Source: Sphingobacterium mizutaii (lineage in GTDB: Bacteria; Bacteroidota; Bacteroidia; Sphingobacteriales; Sphingobacteriaceae). Taken from it: a DNA stretch of 64,000 nucleotides. Numbering within the stretch: the first letter of the stretch is position 1; each line of letters begins with the position of its first letter. Below the pieces are notes generated by a model. It saw only the letters and a program-made list of their open reading frames with translations. It had not been told where the DNA came from and did no database searches. A program made the position numbers and the translations under genes. Shown here piece by piece: positions 1 to 9,438 of the stretch. Location: positions 4,526,001 through 4,590,000 of the forward strand of contig NZ_LT906468.1 of the NCBI RefSeq assembly GCF_900187125.1. The letters are read 5' to 3'.

Positions 1-206
1 TTAATAACGCAAGTATAGAGGATATAATGAGTGATATAAGTACCTGGTACAATATCACAGATATCCGCTATGAACTAAATACCGATGAACGCTTTACAGG
101 TTCTATCGTTAGGAGCAGAAGTTTAGAAGAAGTATTAACAGCTATGGAAAAAATTGCCGATCTAAAATTCGACATGAAAGAAGGGAGGGTAATCGTAAGA
201 AATTAA
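1..206 (+). CDS. FecR-family anti-sigma factor, C-terminal end (partial)
   Basis: The reading frame is open from the window edge to a TAA at 204-206, so only about 67 C-terminal residues are visible. They resemble the DUF4974 domain that closes FecR-like anti-sigma factors of Bacteroidota: a predicted helix (SIEDIMSDISTWYNI), then the conserved pattern D-I-R-Y-E-L, the RFTGSI segment and a final strand ending in VIVRN. FecR proteins span the inner membrane and pass the signal of an outer-membrane TonB receptor to an ECF sigma factor. The receptor immediately downstream has the N-terminal STN domain that such regulators sense, so this gene probably controls the operon at 304-10317. The sigma factor gene would lie outside the window. 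Confidence 0.8.
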   Translation, partial: NNASIEDIMSDISTWYNITDIRYELNTDERFTGSIVRSRSLEEVLTAMEKIADLKFDMKEGRVIVRN

Positions 207-221
207 CCTAATGTAAAATAA

Positions 222-243
222 CGGAAGCGCGGCCACGCTTCCG
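222..243 (+). terminator. hairpin between fecR and susC
   Basis: An 8-bp perfect inverted repeat (CGGAAGCG / CGCTTCCG, 6-nt loop) starts 15 bases after the FecR stop codon. No T-tract follows, so it may be a weak terminator or an mRNA-processing or stabilising hairpin that separates low regulator expression from high receptor expression. This role is inferred from position. Confidence 0.4.
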
Positions 244-271
244 CTCAAATCGTATGGGATAAAGTCCTTAT

Positions 272-279
272 TAACTTTG
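272..279 (+). promoter_or_regulatory. candidate -7 box upstream of susC
   Basis: TAACTTTG matches the Bacteroidota primary sigma -7 consensus TAnnTTTG. No clear -33 TTTG is seen at the right distance, and an ECF sigma promoter would look different, so support is weak. If real, transcription would begin near 286. That favours ATG 304 over the in-frame TTG at 277 as the start of the receptor. Confidence 0.25.
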
Positions 280-303
280 AATTATTTACCCAACACTAAT
301 CAA

Positions 304-3300
304 ATGTATTATTTTTTTACTAGAAATCCCTACCCTAAGCAGTTGGGGTTAAGAAAACTACTGTTAATTATGAAACTGGTTTCGCTGTTGTTACTTGGAA
401 CCATGCTACATGTTAGTGCATCTACCCTTGGACAGAAAGTTTCTGTCCATGCCAAGCGAGCAACATTACAAGAAATATTGCAGGATATCCAAAATCAAAC
501 GAACTACGATTTTCTATACAGCAATACCCAGCTTAAACATGTGGATAAGATTGATGTTTCTATGAAGAACAAAGACCTTCGGGAGGTTCTTCAAAAAGTG
601 CTGACACCACAAGGTTTGGTATTCTTTGTAGAGGACAATATGGTGCTAATAAAGTCGCGAAAGGAGTTAGCGGCTAGTCCAGAATTGGTCCAACGCGTGA
701 TTGAAGGATATGTAAAGGATGAACAGGGCCAACCTATCTCAGGTGTTTCTGTTTCCCTTCAAAACAGCAATCTGGCTGCCGCATCAGATGGAAAAGGATA
801 TTTCAGATTACAGAGTCCTACAGCGCAAGCGACTATTTCTGTTAGTGCGATGGGCTACTCGACCCAAGTAATCCAGGTTACTGGATCCGCACCTTTACAA
901 ATCATTCTAAAAGAAGCTGTATCTGATCTAGATGAAGTTGTTGTTGTTGGATATGGTGTACAAAAGAAAGCCAATTTAACGGGTGCTGTATCCCAAGTAA
1001 ATGCTGAAGATATTGCATTGCGTCCAGATGCCAACATTGCGACTACCTTACAAGGACTAATGCCTGGATTAAACATCCAAATGAATGATGGTGATCCATC
1101 GGCTACTCCAGACATCAACGTACGTGGGTTCAACTCCATCAATGGTGGCAGTCCTTTGGTCTTAATCGATGGTATCGAAGGCAATATCACACGTGTAAAT
1201 CCGAATGACATTGAAAGTGTTACGGTGTTAAAAGATGCTTCCTCTGCTTCAATTTATGGTGCCCGCGGTGCTTTTGGTGTTATTTTAATCACCACTAAAA
1301 CAGGAAAAGCGGGAACAACCTCCATCGCCTATACCAATAACTTCGGTTGGACATCTCCTACCGCTAGAACCGATTATATTTCTGACCCTTACATCTACGG
1401 AAGAACAGTTGATGCGGCATTATATGGTTACAATGGAACTTCTTATACCAACTACAACGCTATGGATTGGGAAACCATTAAAATGGTTGCTAATGGAGAA
1501 ATCGAACCTTTCCATGAACTGCAAAACAATGGATCTTACAAGTTTTTTCACAAGTCCAATTGGTGGGATCACCTATTTAAAAAACAACAAGCCTCAAGCT
1601 TCCATAACATCTCCATTTCTGGAGGTACTGATAAGTTAAAAGGATATTTATCGGGACGCGTATTCAAAAGAGAGAGCATTAACAACATCAATGAAGATGC
1701 TGACATGGACCGTCAAAACTTAAAAGCAAACTTAGTATTTACACCATACCCGTGGTTAGAAATCTCCAATAATACGCAGTTCATCAACGAAAAAGATAAA
1801 GACTACGGTGGTTATACCAATGGTTTCGGAGGTCTTTGGAGCACGACGACTTGGTACAATTTGATGGCCTTCTACCCGATTATGGTTGATGGCATCCCTA
1901 CGGACATTGGTACAGGTACTGGTGGCCAGGGTGGTAATGCTGGTCTCCATTCCAATAAGACATGGCGCTTATTCAATAACGAAGAATTCACCAATACCTT
2001 CCGTGCAGTGGCAAAACCTGTTAAAGGCTTACAAATCAACTTTGACTACAGCAATCGTATAGAAAACACAGCTCGTACATTCCGTTTAAACCCATTTGAA
2101 TACCTAGCAGGAAATAAATTAGATCACCGAATTGTGGGCTTAAACCGGCTAACCGAATACCGTTGGAAGGATAAATACAATGCAATCAACCTTTTTGCTA
2201 CTTATGAGAATAGATTTGCTGATAAGCACAATCTAAAACTATTAGCTGGTTACAACCAGGAGAAATTTGATAGAGATCGAATTGCTACAACCGCAGACGA
2301 CCTATTGATTGAAGATCTATCCAATCTTTCCTTGGCTACTGTCATGAACAGCATCTCTGGATCAGCGACCAATTGGGCGATTCAAGGTTTCTTTGGCCGT
2401 TTAAACTACGACTATGAGAACAAGTACCTCCTGGAAATCAATGCGCGTTATGATGGTTCATCAAGATTCCCTGAAAACAGCCGCTGGGGCTTGTTCCCTT
2501 CTGTTTCCTTGGGATGGCAGGTTGACCGCGAAGCATTCTGGGAGCCTATCAAACCTTATGTGTCTTCTTTAAAAATCAGAGGTTCATACGGAAAACTAGG
2601 AAACCAAACCGTGGATGTCAATACCTTCAAAGAATTGATGAGTGTTGGTAAGTCGGATTGGTTGGACGGTGGAAACCGTTTGGTTTTTGCCACTATGCCG
2701 GGCCCACTTCCAAATGTCGTTACTTGGGAATCGACCAAGTCCACAAACATTGGTGCTGACATCGGCTTCCTAGAAAATAAATTGCTATTTAATGTAGACT
2801 GGTTCCGTAAGGATGTAGAAGGAATGTACCTTCCGGGAGAACCCCTTCCTGCTGTATTTGGCGCAAGTGAGCCTAGAGAAAACTATGCTGCTTTAATGAA
2901 TAAGGGATTTGAAGTAGGTGTTTCCTATCAAAATAAATTTGATGTAGCTGGATCACCATTAAACTTCAGTGTATCAGCTAACGTTTCTAACTTCATCGGC
3001 ACAATCACGCGCTATAATAACCCGAAAGGTTTATTGAGCTCCTACTATGAAGGCAAAAGATTGGGAGAGATATGGGGATATCATATCGATGGGCAATTCC
3101 AATCGGATGAAGAAGCTTTAGCTTTCCAGAACTCTTTCACCAATCCAGCCAATAGCCTATCACAAGTTTACAATGACGTCTTAAATGTGACGCAGAACAG
3201 TGAATGGAACCATTTGCGTGGTGGGGATATTCGCTATGTTGATGTGAATGGCGATGGAAGGATTGACAAGGGTGAAAACACTTTAGACAACCATGGTGAC

Positions 3301-3873
3301 TTACAACGTATTGGTAACTCCATGCCGCAATTCCCATTTGGCTTGAACTTAAATATGCGTTGGAAAAACATCGACATGTCCGTAGCATTAGCAGGTGTTG
3401 CACGTCAAGATTGGTATCCTACTGGCGACCTTTTCTGGGGACCATACCAAAGACCTTATCTATCCTTTATCCGTAAAGACTTAATTGATAATGCATGGAG
3501 ACCGGATGAAACAGCAAACAAGTACCCACAGATTTATCGCGGTTACTCTTCACTTCAATCTGGAAGATCGCTATATGAGTTAAACGACTATTACCTTCAA
3601 AACCTAGGTTATGTACGCGTGAAAAACTTCAGTGTGGGGTATACGCTTCCTCAACAGTGGACACAGCGTGTGAAAGTTGACAAATTCCGTGTATTCTTTA
3701 GTGGAGAAAACATCTTGACATGGAGCTTCGGCGGATTAACCAAATACCTTGACCCAGAACAAGCCGGTGCTGCCGTAAACTACTCTGCCCCTGCAACCGC
3801 AGATGACAGGGGTGACCTAAGGACCTATCCAATGGGAAAAACCTTCTCTCTTGGTGTCATGTTGAATCTTTAA
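304..3873 (+). CDS. SusC/RagA-family TonB-linked outer membrane receptor with STN domain
   Basis: This outer-membrane active transporter of about 1189 residues imports glycan fragments together with its SusD lipoprotein partner. In order there is a signal sequence (hydrophobic MKLVSLLLLGTMLHVSA), an STN domain (about 45-115) for signalling to FecR, a carboxypeptidase-regulatory-like beta-sandwich (about 125-200, IEGYVKDEQGQPISGVSV), a TonB-box/plug region beginning DEVVVVGYGVQKK, and a long beta-barrel. The plug carries the family signatures VRGFNSINGG and LKDASSASIYGARG. I chose ATG 304 because the TTG at 277 overlaps a possible promoter box. SusD follows after 12 bases. The STN domain makes sigma/anti-sigma control by the upstream FecR likely. 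The substrate cannot be read from the sequence. Confidence 0.95.
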   Translation: MYYFFTRNPYPKQLGLRKLLLIMKLVSLLLLGTMLHVSASTLGQKVSVHAKRATLQEILQDIQNQTNYDFLYSNTQLKHVDKIDVSMKNKDLREVLQKVLTPQGLVFFVEDNMVLIKSRKELAASPELVQRVIEGYVKDEQGQPISGVSVSLQNSNLAAASDGKGYFRLQSPTAQATISVSAMGYSTQVIQVTGSAPLQIILKEAVSDLDEVVVVGYGVQKKANLTGAVSQVNAEDIALRPDANIATTLQGLMPGLNIQMNDGDPSATPDINVRGFNSINGGSPLVLIDGIEGNITRVNPNDIESVTVLKDASSASIYGARGAFGVILITTKTGKAGTTSIAYTNNFGWTSPTARTDYISDPYIYGRTVDAALYGYNGTSYTNYNAMDWETIKMVANGEIEPFHELQNNGSYKFFHKSNWWDHLFKKQQASSFHNISISGGTDKLKGYLSGRVFKRESINNINEDADMDRQNLKANLVFTPYPWLEISNNTQFINEKDKDYGGYTNGFGGLWSTTTWYNLMAFYPIMVDGIPTDIGTGTGGQGGNAGLHSNKTWRLFNNEEFTNTFRAVAKPVKGLQINFDYSNRIENTARTFRLNPFEYLAGNKLDHRIVGLNRLTEYRWKDKYNAINLFATYENRFADKHNLKLLAGYNQEKFDRDRIATTADDLLIEDLSNLSLATVMNSISGSATNWAIQGFFGRLNYDYENKYLLEINARYDGSSRFPENSRWGLFPSVSLGWQVDREAFWEPIKPYVSSLKIRGSYGKLGNQTVDVNTFKELMSVGKSDWLDGGNRLVFATMPGPLPNVVTWESTKSTNIGADIGFLENKLLFNVDWFRKDVEGMYLPGEPLPAVFGASEPRENYAALMNKGFEVGVSYQNKFDVAGSPLNFSVSANVSNFIGTITRYNNPKGLLSSYYEGKRLGEIWGYHIDGQFQSDEEALAFQNSFTNPANSLSQVYNDVLNVTQNSEWNHLRGGDIRYVDVNGDGRIDKGENTLDNHGDLQRIGNSMPQFPFGLNLNMRWKNIDMSVALAGVARQDWYPTGDLFWGPYQRPYLSFIRKDLIDNAWRPDETANKYPQIYRGYSSLQSGRSLYELNDYYLQNLGYVRVKNFSVGYTLPQQWTQRVKVDKFRVFFSGENILTWSFGGLTKYLDPEQAGAAVNYSAPATADDRGDLRTYPMGKTFSLGVMLNL

Positions 3874-3885
3874 TCTCAGCGAATC

Positions 3886-5655
3886 ATGAAAAAATTAAAA
3901 TATACCAGCATCATAATTGCCAGTTCCGCAGTCCTCATGTTTGGTTCTTGCAGTAAAGACTTTTTAAATCAGCCTGCAGAGGATCAGGTGGAAGCTCCTT
4001 ATTTCTTTAACACAGAAAAAGACCTAGAAGTAGCTACCAATGATTTTTACAGCATGTTGGCAACCATGGAAGTTTACACCAATGATGCAAGCTCCGATAA
4101 TCTCATGCCCTTAAACCCGGCAAACCAAATAAAAGGAAATCGTATAGTTCCTGTAGCGTCTGGTAGCGGAGGTTGGTCTTGGGGGAATCTTCGTAAGGTC
4201 AATTACTTCCTTGAAAACTACCACAAGGTTGGAAGCCAAGCTGCAAAAGATAAATACAGCGGTATAGCCCGCTTTTTCCGAGCTTATTTCTACTTCGATA
4301 AGGTGAAAACCTTTGGTGATGTGCCTTGGTATGGTAAGGTTTTAACAGGTAAAGATCCTGACTTATACAAGCCTAGGGATTCTAGACAATTGGTCATGGA
4401 CTCTGTTCTTGCTGATTTGGATTATGCCATTAAAAATATACCAGCAGAAAAACAATTGAACCTAGTCACAAAGTATACGGCACTATTATTAAAAGCACGT
4501 ATATCCTTATTTGAAGGCACTTTCCGTAAATACCATAAAATAGAGGGTTCTGAAAAGTTTCTTACCGAAGCTGCCAATGCGGCCCAAGAACTGATGCAAG
4601 CAAATGCTTATACCCTATATACTGAGGGGGGACCGCAAGCGGCTTATAGAAACTTGTTTGGACGCGATAAACAAGATAATACTGAAACCATACTTGCAGC
4701 AGACTATGAGTTAGGTTTAAAGGTACATAACCTAGGTTATTTGTTCACTTCAGCTACTTCCGGATCTTATGGCCTAATGAAGGATGCTGTTGACAGCTAC
4801 CTGATGAATGATGGGTCTCGTTTTACAGATAAGGCAAACTATAAAACAACCTCTTATTTCCAGGAGATGCAAAATCGCGACCCAAGGCTCATTCAAACCA
4901 CTGCAGGACCTGATTTCAGGGTAAACGGTGAGTCTAAAAACGAACCGGTCACTTTAAACATTACGACCACTGGGTATCGTTTAATCAAGGCATTACCTAA
5001 TCGCTCCCAATGGGCTACCAGTGCTTCCGTATTTGATCTTATTCTATTCCGTTATGCAGAAGCCTTATTGGTTTTCGCCGAAGCAAAGGCAGAATTAGGA
5101 ACGCTTACCCAGGCAGACCTGGATCTGTCCATCAATAAACTGAGAGCAAGAGCGGGTATGCCTAACCTAAACTTGGCCCAAGCGAATGCAAATCCTGACC
5201 CATACCTGGCAGATATGTATCCAAATGTGTCCAATACGGCAAACAAAGGTGTTATCCTTGAAATCCGTAGAGAACGTCGCATTGAGCTATTCAATGAAGG
5301 TCAGCGTTGGGACGATTTAATGCGTTGGAAGGAAGGCAAAAAAGTAACCAAACCCATGGTTGGTGTATACTTCTCAGGCGTTGGTGGCCATGATTTTACT
5401 GGTGATGGAAATGCAGATGTATTCTTGCACACCGGAAGTACAACTGGCGCTCCTCCGACTGTTACTTCAATGATCAATATCAATCAGCGAACTTTATGGA
5501 ACCCTATTACAGGTCAACAGAAAGCTACTTCAGGTAATCTCGACCCATTCCCTCAAGGTGGTGTATTTGACGAAGAGAGAGATTACTTCTTCCCTATCCC
5601 ATCAGAGGACCTGAAGCTTAATGAAAACCTGAAACAAAACCCCGGATGGAAATAA
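3886..5655 (+). CDS. SusD/RagB-family surface glycan-binding lipoprotein
   Basis: The product is 589 residues, usual for SusD proteins. It has a lipoprotein signal with lipobox Cys22 (LMFGSCSKD), so it is probably lipid-anchored and surface exposed as the lid of the SusC channel. Family hallmarks visible are the N-terminal FLNQPAEDQV motif, the TPR-like helical region with RFFRAYFYFDKVKTFGDVPW, the C-terminal LILFRYAEALLVFAEAKAELG, the RRERRIELFNEGQRWDDLMRWKEGK segment split by normal spacing, and the closing FPIPSEDLKLNENLKQNPGW. The last is the standard SusD ending. The gene lies between the receptor (12-bp gap) and the secreted isomerase-like gene (1-bp gap), so one transcript is likely. 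Confidence 0.95.
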   Translation: MKKLKYTSIIIASSAVLMFGSCSKDFLNQPAEDQVEAPYFFNTEKDLEVATNDFYSMLATMEVYTNDASSDNLMPLNPANQIKGNRIVPVASGSGGWSWGNLRKVNYFLENYHKVGSQAAKDKYSGIARFFRAYFYFDKVKTFGDVPWYGKVLTGKDPDLYKPRDSRQLVMDSVLADLDYAIKNIPAEKQLNLVTKYTALLLKARISLFEGTFRKYHKIEGSEKFLTEAANAAQELMQANAYTLYTEGGPQAAYRNLFGRDKQDNTETILAADYELGLKVHNLGYLFTSATSGSYGLMKDAVDSYLMNDGSRFTDKANYKTTSYFQEMQNRDPRLIQTTAGPDFRVNGESKNEPVTLNITTTGYRLIKALPNRSQWATSASVFDLILFRYAEALLVFAEAKAELGTLTQADLDLSINKLRARAGMPNLNLAQANANPDPYLADMYPNVSNTANKGVILEIRRERRIELFNEGQRWDDLMRWKEGKKVTKPMVGVYFSGVGGHDFTGDGNADVFLHTGSTTGAPPTVTSMININQRTLWNPITGQQKATSGNLDPFPQGGVFDEERDYFFPIPSEDLKLNENLKQNPGWK

Positions 5656-5656
5656 G

Positions 5657-6586
5657 ATGAAAAACCTATTGATTACGCTTTTCCTGCTTCTAGGAAGTTT
5701 TTCGGGAAATCAGATTCAAGCGAAGGACAAGAAGTTCCCTATTGGTTATGCTTTGGATATCAAGAAAATAACCGATGAAAAAATCAAGTATATCAAAGGA
5801 TTGGGAATTGATTACATCGAACTTGCCGGGATAGGCGCTATGTTGGAAAAGAACTTACAAGAAACTACGGTAGATGCCAAATGGAATGTCCGCATGCAAG
5901 AAATTGCGGATATTCTAAAGCGTCACAAAGTCAAAGTTTGGTCTGTACACATGCCATTCAGCAAGCACCTTGATATTTCCAGATTGGATGAAGAAGGTCG
6001 ACTTCGAGTCTTGGAAGCACAGAACAATGTCTTGAAGGTATTAAAACCTGTCAAACCACATATTGTTCTGTTCCACCCTTCTTTTTACCTGGAAAAAAAT
6101 GTCCGTGATCAACGCGCAATGCAATTGAAGAAGTCGGTTGAGTCATTAAACAAATCGGTAAAAGCTTTACGTGCAACTATGGTTGTCGAAAACATGCTGG
6201 GCCCAGAACTGACAGTTGGTGATCGTGAAAGACCTTTGATGCGTACCGTTGAGGAAGCCCAGGTGCTCTTTAAAACATTCCCTAAAGATGTAGGAATCGC
6301 AGTGGACTTCTGCCATATTGCCCGTCCAGAAAACCTGCTTGCAGCTTTTGGTTCAAGAGTTAAAACCTTGCATGTTTCCAATGGTAACGGAAAGGCGGAG
6401 GACCATCTCCTTCCTTGCGACCCACGTGGTTCAAATGATTGGAACGCTATTTTCGCAACCCTAGAGCGTATAAAGTACAAGGGTGTATATATGCATGAAT
6501 GCAAGTTTAACGATGAGGAGGAAATCGTAGAGTGTTATAATACGCTCTGGAATAATTACCAAACTAGTAAAAAATCTAAGCATTAA
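5657..6586 (+). CDS. secreted sugar phosphate isomerase/epimerase-like TIM-barrel protein
   Basis: A signal peptide (MKNLLITLFLLLGSFSG, cut near QIQA-KD) precedes a xylose-isomerase-like TIM barrel (AP_endonuc_2 family) of normal length. The usual metal-site residues appear in order: Glu in VVENMLGPE, Asp and His in VDFCHIARPEN, His in LHVSNGNGK and Glu in MHECKFNDEE. A divalent-metal isomerase or epimerase role is therefore plausible. Export to the periplasm is unusual for a true sugar-phosphate enzyme and suggests a free sugar or glycoside substrate, as proposed for 3-keto-glycoside pathways. ATG 5657 begins one base after the SusD stop. The exact reaction is not inferable. Confidence 0.8.
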   Translation: MKNLLITLFLLLGSFSGNQIQAKDKKFPIGYALDIKKITDEKIKYIKGLGIDYIELAGIGAMLEKNLQETTVDAKWNVRMQEIADILKRHKVKVWSVHMPFSKHLDISRLDEEGRLRVLEAQNNVLKVLKPVKPHIVLFHPSFYLEKNVRDQRAMQLKKSVESLNKSVKALRATMVVENMLGPELTVGDRERPLMRTVEEAQVLFKTFPKDVGIAVDFCHIARPENLLAAFGSRVKTLHVSNGNGKAEDHLLPCDPRGSNDWNAIFATLERIKYKGVYMHECKFNDEEEIVECYNTLWNNYQTSKKSKH

Positions 6587-6590
6587 TCGA

Positions 6591-8285
6591 ATGAAATACC
6601 TATTTGCAAACATATTTATCCTCCTACTTATATCCGGTATGAGTAGCTGTAAGAAGGACAATAAATCCTTTGAGGAAAAACTCCTGTCAACTACCGAATT
6701 AATCGAGGTAGGCAGCAAAACTGGGACATACCAATTTGGTGTCTTGTCCAATCAGAACATGCTATTAGAAACAGATGTGGACTGGATTTCCTTAGATACA
6801 ACCGAATTAGCGAAAGGTAAACGCCAAGTGAGCTTTCAGGTTGCCGATAATAAAGAGGATGAGCGATCTGGGCTAATCACCGTAAAAGTCAATGAAAACT
6901 TAAGTACCCACGTGTTGGTGAGCCAAGAATCGGGCAAAGTGCCCGTGTTCTACGTAAGTCCTGATGGTATTGGTGATGGCTCTTCTTGGTCCTCTACTAC
7001 AGCGTTCCATACCGCTATGGAAAAAGCTGCCACCGGAAGTACCATACATTTAATGGAAGGTGTCTATAAACCCGTTAAAACCATTCGTAATGGTGATGCA
7101 TCCGTGGAATCCGATAAAACCTTTGAAGTATCCAAAAACATCTCCATCATTGGTGGATATGCTAAAGATGCCATGATTGGAGCAAAACCAAATGCCAGTT
7201 TATATAAAACGGTATTGGATGGTAGCTTAGCTCCTGGTAAGCAAGCTTTCCATACAGTCACCATTACGGCAATTAAAGAAGCAGGGAGTAGAGTTTACCT
7301 GGAAGGGCTACAGATTACAGGGGGTAATGCGACAGACCGAAGTACAAACATTAGCATCAATGGCTTGAACTTTAGCCGTGGTCAAGGTGGCGGCGTGGCT
7401 GTTGGTGGATCTGAAGTTTACATGAAAAATGTTGGGATCATCAACAATAAAGCCACAGCTGATAAGGGTACAGCTGGTTTTGCAGCAGGACTTTATGGAT
7501 TTGGTTCGGCCAATGTGACCATGGAAAATTGTAGGGTCAATGACAACGAAAACACCGGTAACAATGGCGGTGGTGTCTGGATGCATAGTTCCAATTTAAC
7601 AGCCTACAATTCTCAATTCAACAGAAACTATGCGAAAGGTACTGCAGGTGGCGTTCATGGTTACCCAAATGCCCATATCACGCTTTACAATTCCGAAGTA
7701 AGCTACAATAGCAATACCTCTTATGGAGCTGGCTTATATTTAAGAGATAACTCCAAAGCTATCCTTGTCAACTGTTTATTGGTGGAAAACACCAGCACAT
7801 CTAAGAACGGTGGTGGTGCAGTAATGCTTTATGATGCAAGTTCAGCAGACATCATAAGTTCTACCATTACCGGAAATAAAGTGGCTGGTCCTGGTGCTGG
7901 TGTTTATCGCCGTTCTAAAGTCAATAACTTAACGGTGATCAACTCCATAATTTCAGGTAATGTTCAAGACAATGCCTCAACAGATGTAGATGCTTATTCG
8001 GATAATGCAGGTATTCCAGCAGTTCTAAAAAGCTCCGCTATTGCCTCCCAAGTTTACGGTGAATCAGGCACATTGGTTTCAGGTGCTTCTTTCAATCCGG
8101 GAACTATGTTGAGTGCACAATACATACCAATTGGAAGCAGCAACCCAGCTTTGACCTACGGATTAACAGGCTCCTCATTGTCTAATGTGGGACAGACCTA
8201 CAAACCAGCATTGGATGATCGAATCAGATCCGATAAAAACGCGAATGAAAGATCGCAACCCGCGATGGGTGCATTGATTAGATAA
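6591..8285 (+). CDS. lipoprotein with BACON domain and right-handed beta-helix
   Basis: This is a lipoprotein of 564 residues with lipobox Cys20 (SGMSSCKK). Residues about 35-110 look like a BACON domain, including the DVDWISLDTTEL and LVSQESGK strands; this fold is common in glycan-utilisation lipoproteins and thought to mediate binding. The rest begins VFYVSPDGIGDGSSW, typical of parallel beta-helix proteins (DUF1565/Right_handed_beta_helix). It contains repeated turns such as GGGVAVGGSEVYMKN, NGGGVWMHSSN and GAGLYLRDNSKA. Such helices are found in polysaccharide lyases and in binding proteins. No lyase catalytic residues can be assigned by eye, so it may be a surface binder or an enzyme. 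It starts 4 bases after the preceding stop. Confidence 0.8.
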   Translation: MKYLFANIFILLLISGMSSCKKDNKSFEEKLLSTTELIEVGSKTGTYQFGVLSNQNMLLETDVDWISLDTTELAKGKRQVSFQVADNKEDERSGLITVKVNENLSTHVLVSQESGKVPVFYVSPDGIGDGSSWSSTTAFHTAMEKAATGSTIHLMEGVYKPVKTIRNGDASVESDKTFEVSKNISIIGGYAKDAMIGAKPNASLYKTVLDGSLAPGKQAFHTVTITAIKEAGSRVYLEGLQITGGNATDRSTNISINGLNFSRGQGGGVAVGGSEVYMKNVGIINNKATADKGTAGFAAGLYGFGSANVTMENCRVNDNENTGNNGGGVWMHSSNLTAYNSQFNRNYAKGTAGGVHGYPNAHITLYNSEVSYNSNTSYGAGLYLRDNSKAILVNCLLVENTSTSKNGGGAVMLYDASSADIISSTITGNKVAGPGAGVYRRSKVNNLTVINSIISGNVQDNASTDVDAYSDNAGIPAVLKSSAIASQVYGESGTLVSGASFNPGTMLSAQYIPIGSSNPALTYGLTGSSLSNVGQTYKPALDDRIRSDKNANERSQPAMGALIR

Positions 8286-8287
8286 GC

Positions 8288-9415
8288 ATGAAAAAACACA
8301 TCTTAATCTTATTCTTCGCATGCCTTTGCTTGTCCTCTTGGGGACAAGCAAAAAAGATCATGCTTGTTCTTGGATCAGATAATAAGGAAATCTTGCTGGA
8401 TCGTGTAAATATTGCCCTTCGCTTATATAACTCACAGCCATTTGATGATATCATCGTTTCCGGCGGATGTGCTGCCCATGGATCTGTGATTTGTGAAGCC
8501 AGCCTGATGTTTGAAACCTTGAACAAAGGTGGTGTACCAGCGGCTAAAATCCATAAAGAAGAGAATGCAAAAACGACCGTCCAAAATTACGTTTTCAGTA
8601 TAGAGCTTAAAGATGAACTGGGAAAAAGGATCATTCAACCCGGAGATACAGTATATGTGGTTTCCAACCATTGGCATGCTATTCCGGTTGCAGCCCGATT
8701 ACAAAAATACGATCAGGTCTGCGCGAAATTTCATATTGAAGGTCAAGTTGAACCCAAGGCAACCGATAAATTGGACTATGGGAATATTTTCAACGGAGAA
8801 ACAGATTCCGAAAAATTCATTAGCAAGGGCAAATGGTTAACCCCTAATGCTGTTTGGCTTACGCCTGATAGCATCCGTTATTTCATGGATAACAAGCTGT
8901 ACATCAGCGATAAAGACCGCAGGACGTATAATACCTTAGCTGTAGGACAGTTCTTTACTTTAATTCCAGAACTCGCAGACCAGGAAGCCCTGCGCTTTAT
9001 TGATGCTGGTGAGCAGGGATATTTTCTAATCGGATCACAATTGTTAATGGTTGACAAGGAAAAGAAAAAATTAAGCAAGAAACTTGACTTTAATAATTTC
9101 ATCCCTACTCTTCCTGAGCAATGGAAAGTCCATGCTAAAACAGGATTTATCAAAGATGATAGGCTATTCCTGTTTAAGGATGATGGTCTGTTGATTGCAA
9201 AGAAAAAAGGAAAAATGTATTACATTATCCAGGAAACCACGGCAAACCAATATTTCAAGAACTGGCCATTTAGCTGGGGTAAGGGAAATGTATCTGCTGC
9301 AGCTATCGACCCTATCAGCAAGCAAATCATTTTATACAGAAACCAAGAGCAGCTGTTCTTAAATCAAGAATTGACCGAGGTAGGTGAGGTAAGACCAGTA
9401 AAACTTAAACGGTAA
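8288..9415 (+). CDS. secreted YdcF/DUF218-like protein with extra C-terminal domain
   Basis: A signal peptide (ILFFACLCLSSWGQA) is followed by a DUF218/YdcF-type domain at about 22-165. Its motifs are IMLVLGSDN, DDIIVSGGCAAHG, EENAKTTVQNYVFS and VYVVSNHWHAIP, a pattern known from the SanA/ElyC/YdcF group, often linked to envelope polysaccharide or peptidoglycan metabolism. Unlike ElyC there is no membrane anchor. Residues about 190-375 form an additional region with short repeated strand units (GYFLIGSQLLMVDK, RLFLFKDDGLLIAKK, QIILYRNQEQLFL). These recall hemopexin-like or propeller blades; this is inference. The gene sits 2 bases behind the beta-helix gene and 23 bases before the glycosidase, in the same operon. 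Confidence 0.75.
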   Translation: MKKHILILFFACLCLSSWGQAKKIMLVLGSDNKEILLDRVNIALRLYNSQPFDDIIVSGGCAAHGSVICEASLMFETLNKGGVPAAKIHKEENAKTTVQNYVFSIELKDELGKRIIQPGDTVYVVSNHWHAIPVAARLQKYDQVCAKFHIEGQVEPKATDKLDYGNIFNGETDSEKFISKGKWLTPNAVWLTPDSIRYFMDNKLYISDKDRRTYNTLAVGQFFTLIPELADQEALRFIDAGEQGYFLIGSQLLMVDKEKKKLSKKLDFNNFIPTLPEQWKVHAKTGFIKDDRLFLFKDDGLLIAKKKGKMYYIIQETTANQYFKNWPFSWGKGNVSAAAIDPISKQIILYRNQEQLFLNQELTEVGEVRPVKLKR

Positions 9416-9438
9416 AATAAAACCCTAAAAACAAGACA

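Noticed and set aside
277..303. TTG at 277 as start of the SusC-like receptor
   Set aside because: It overlaps the best promoter-like box, and ATG 304 gives a normal signal peptide without the extra residues.
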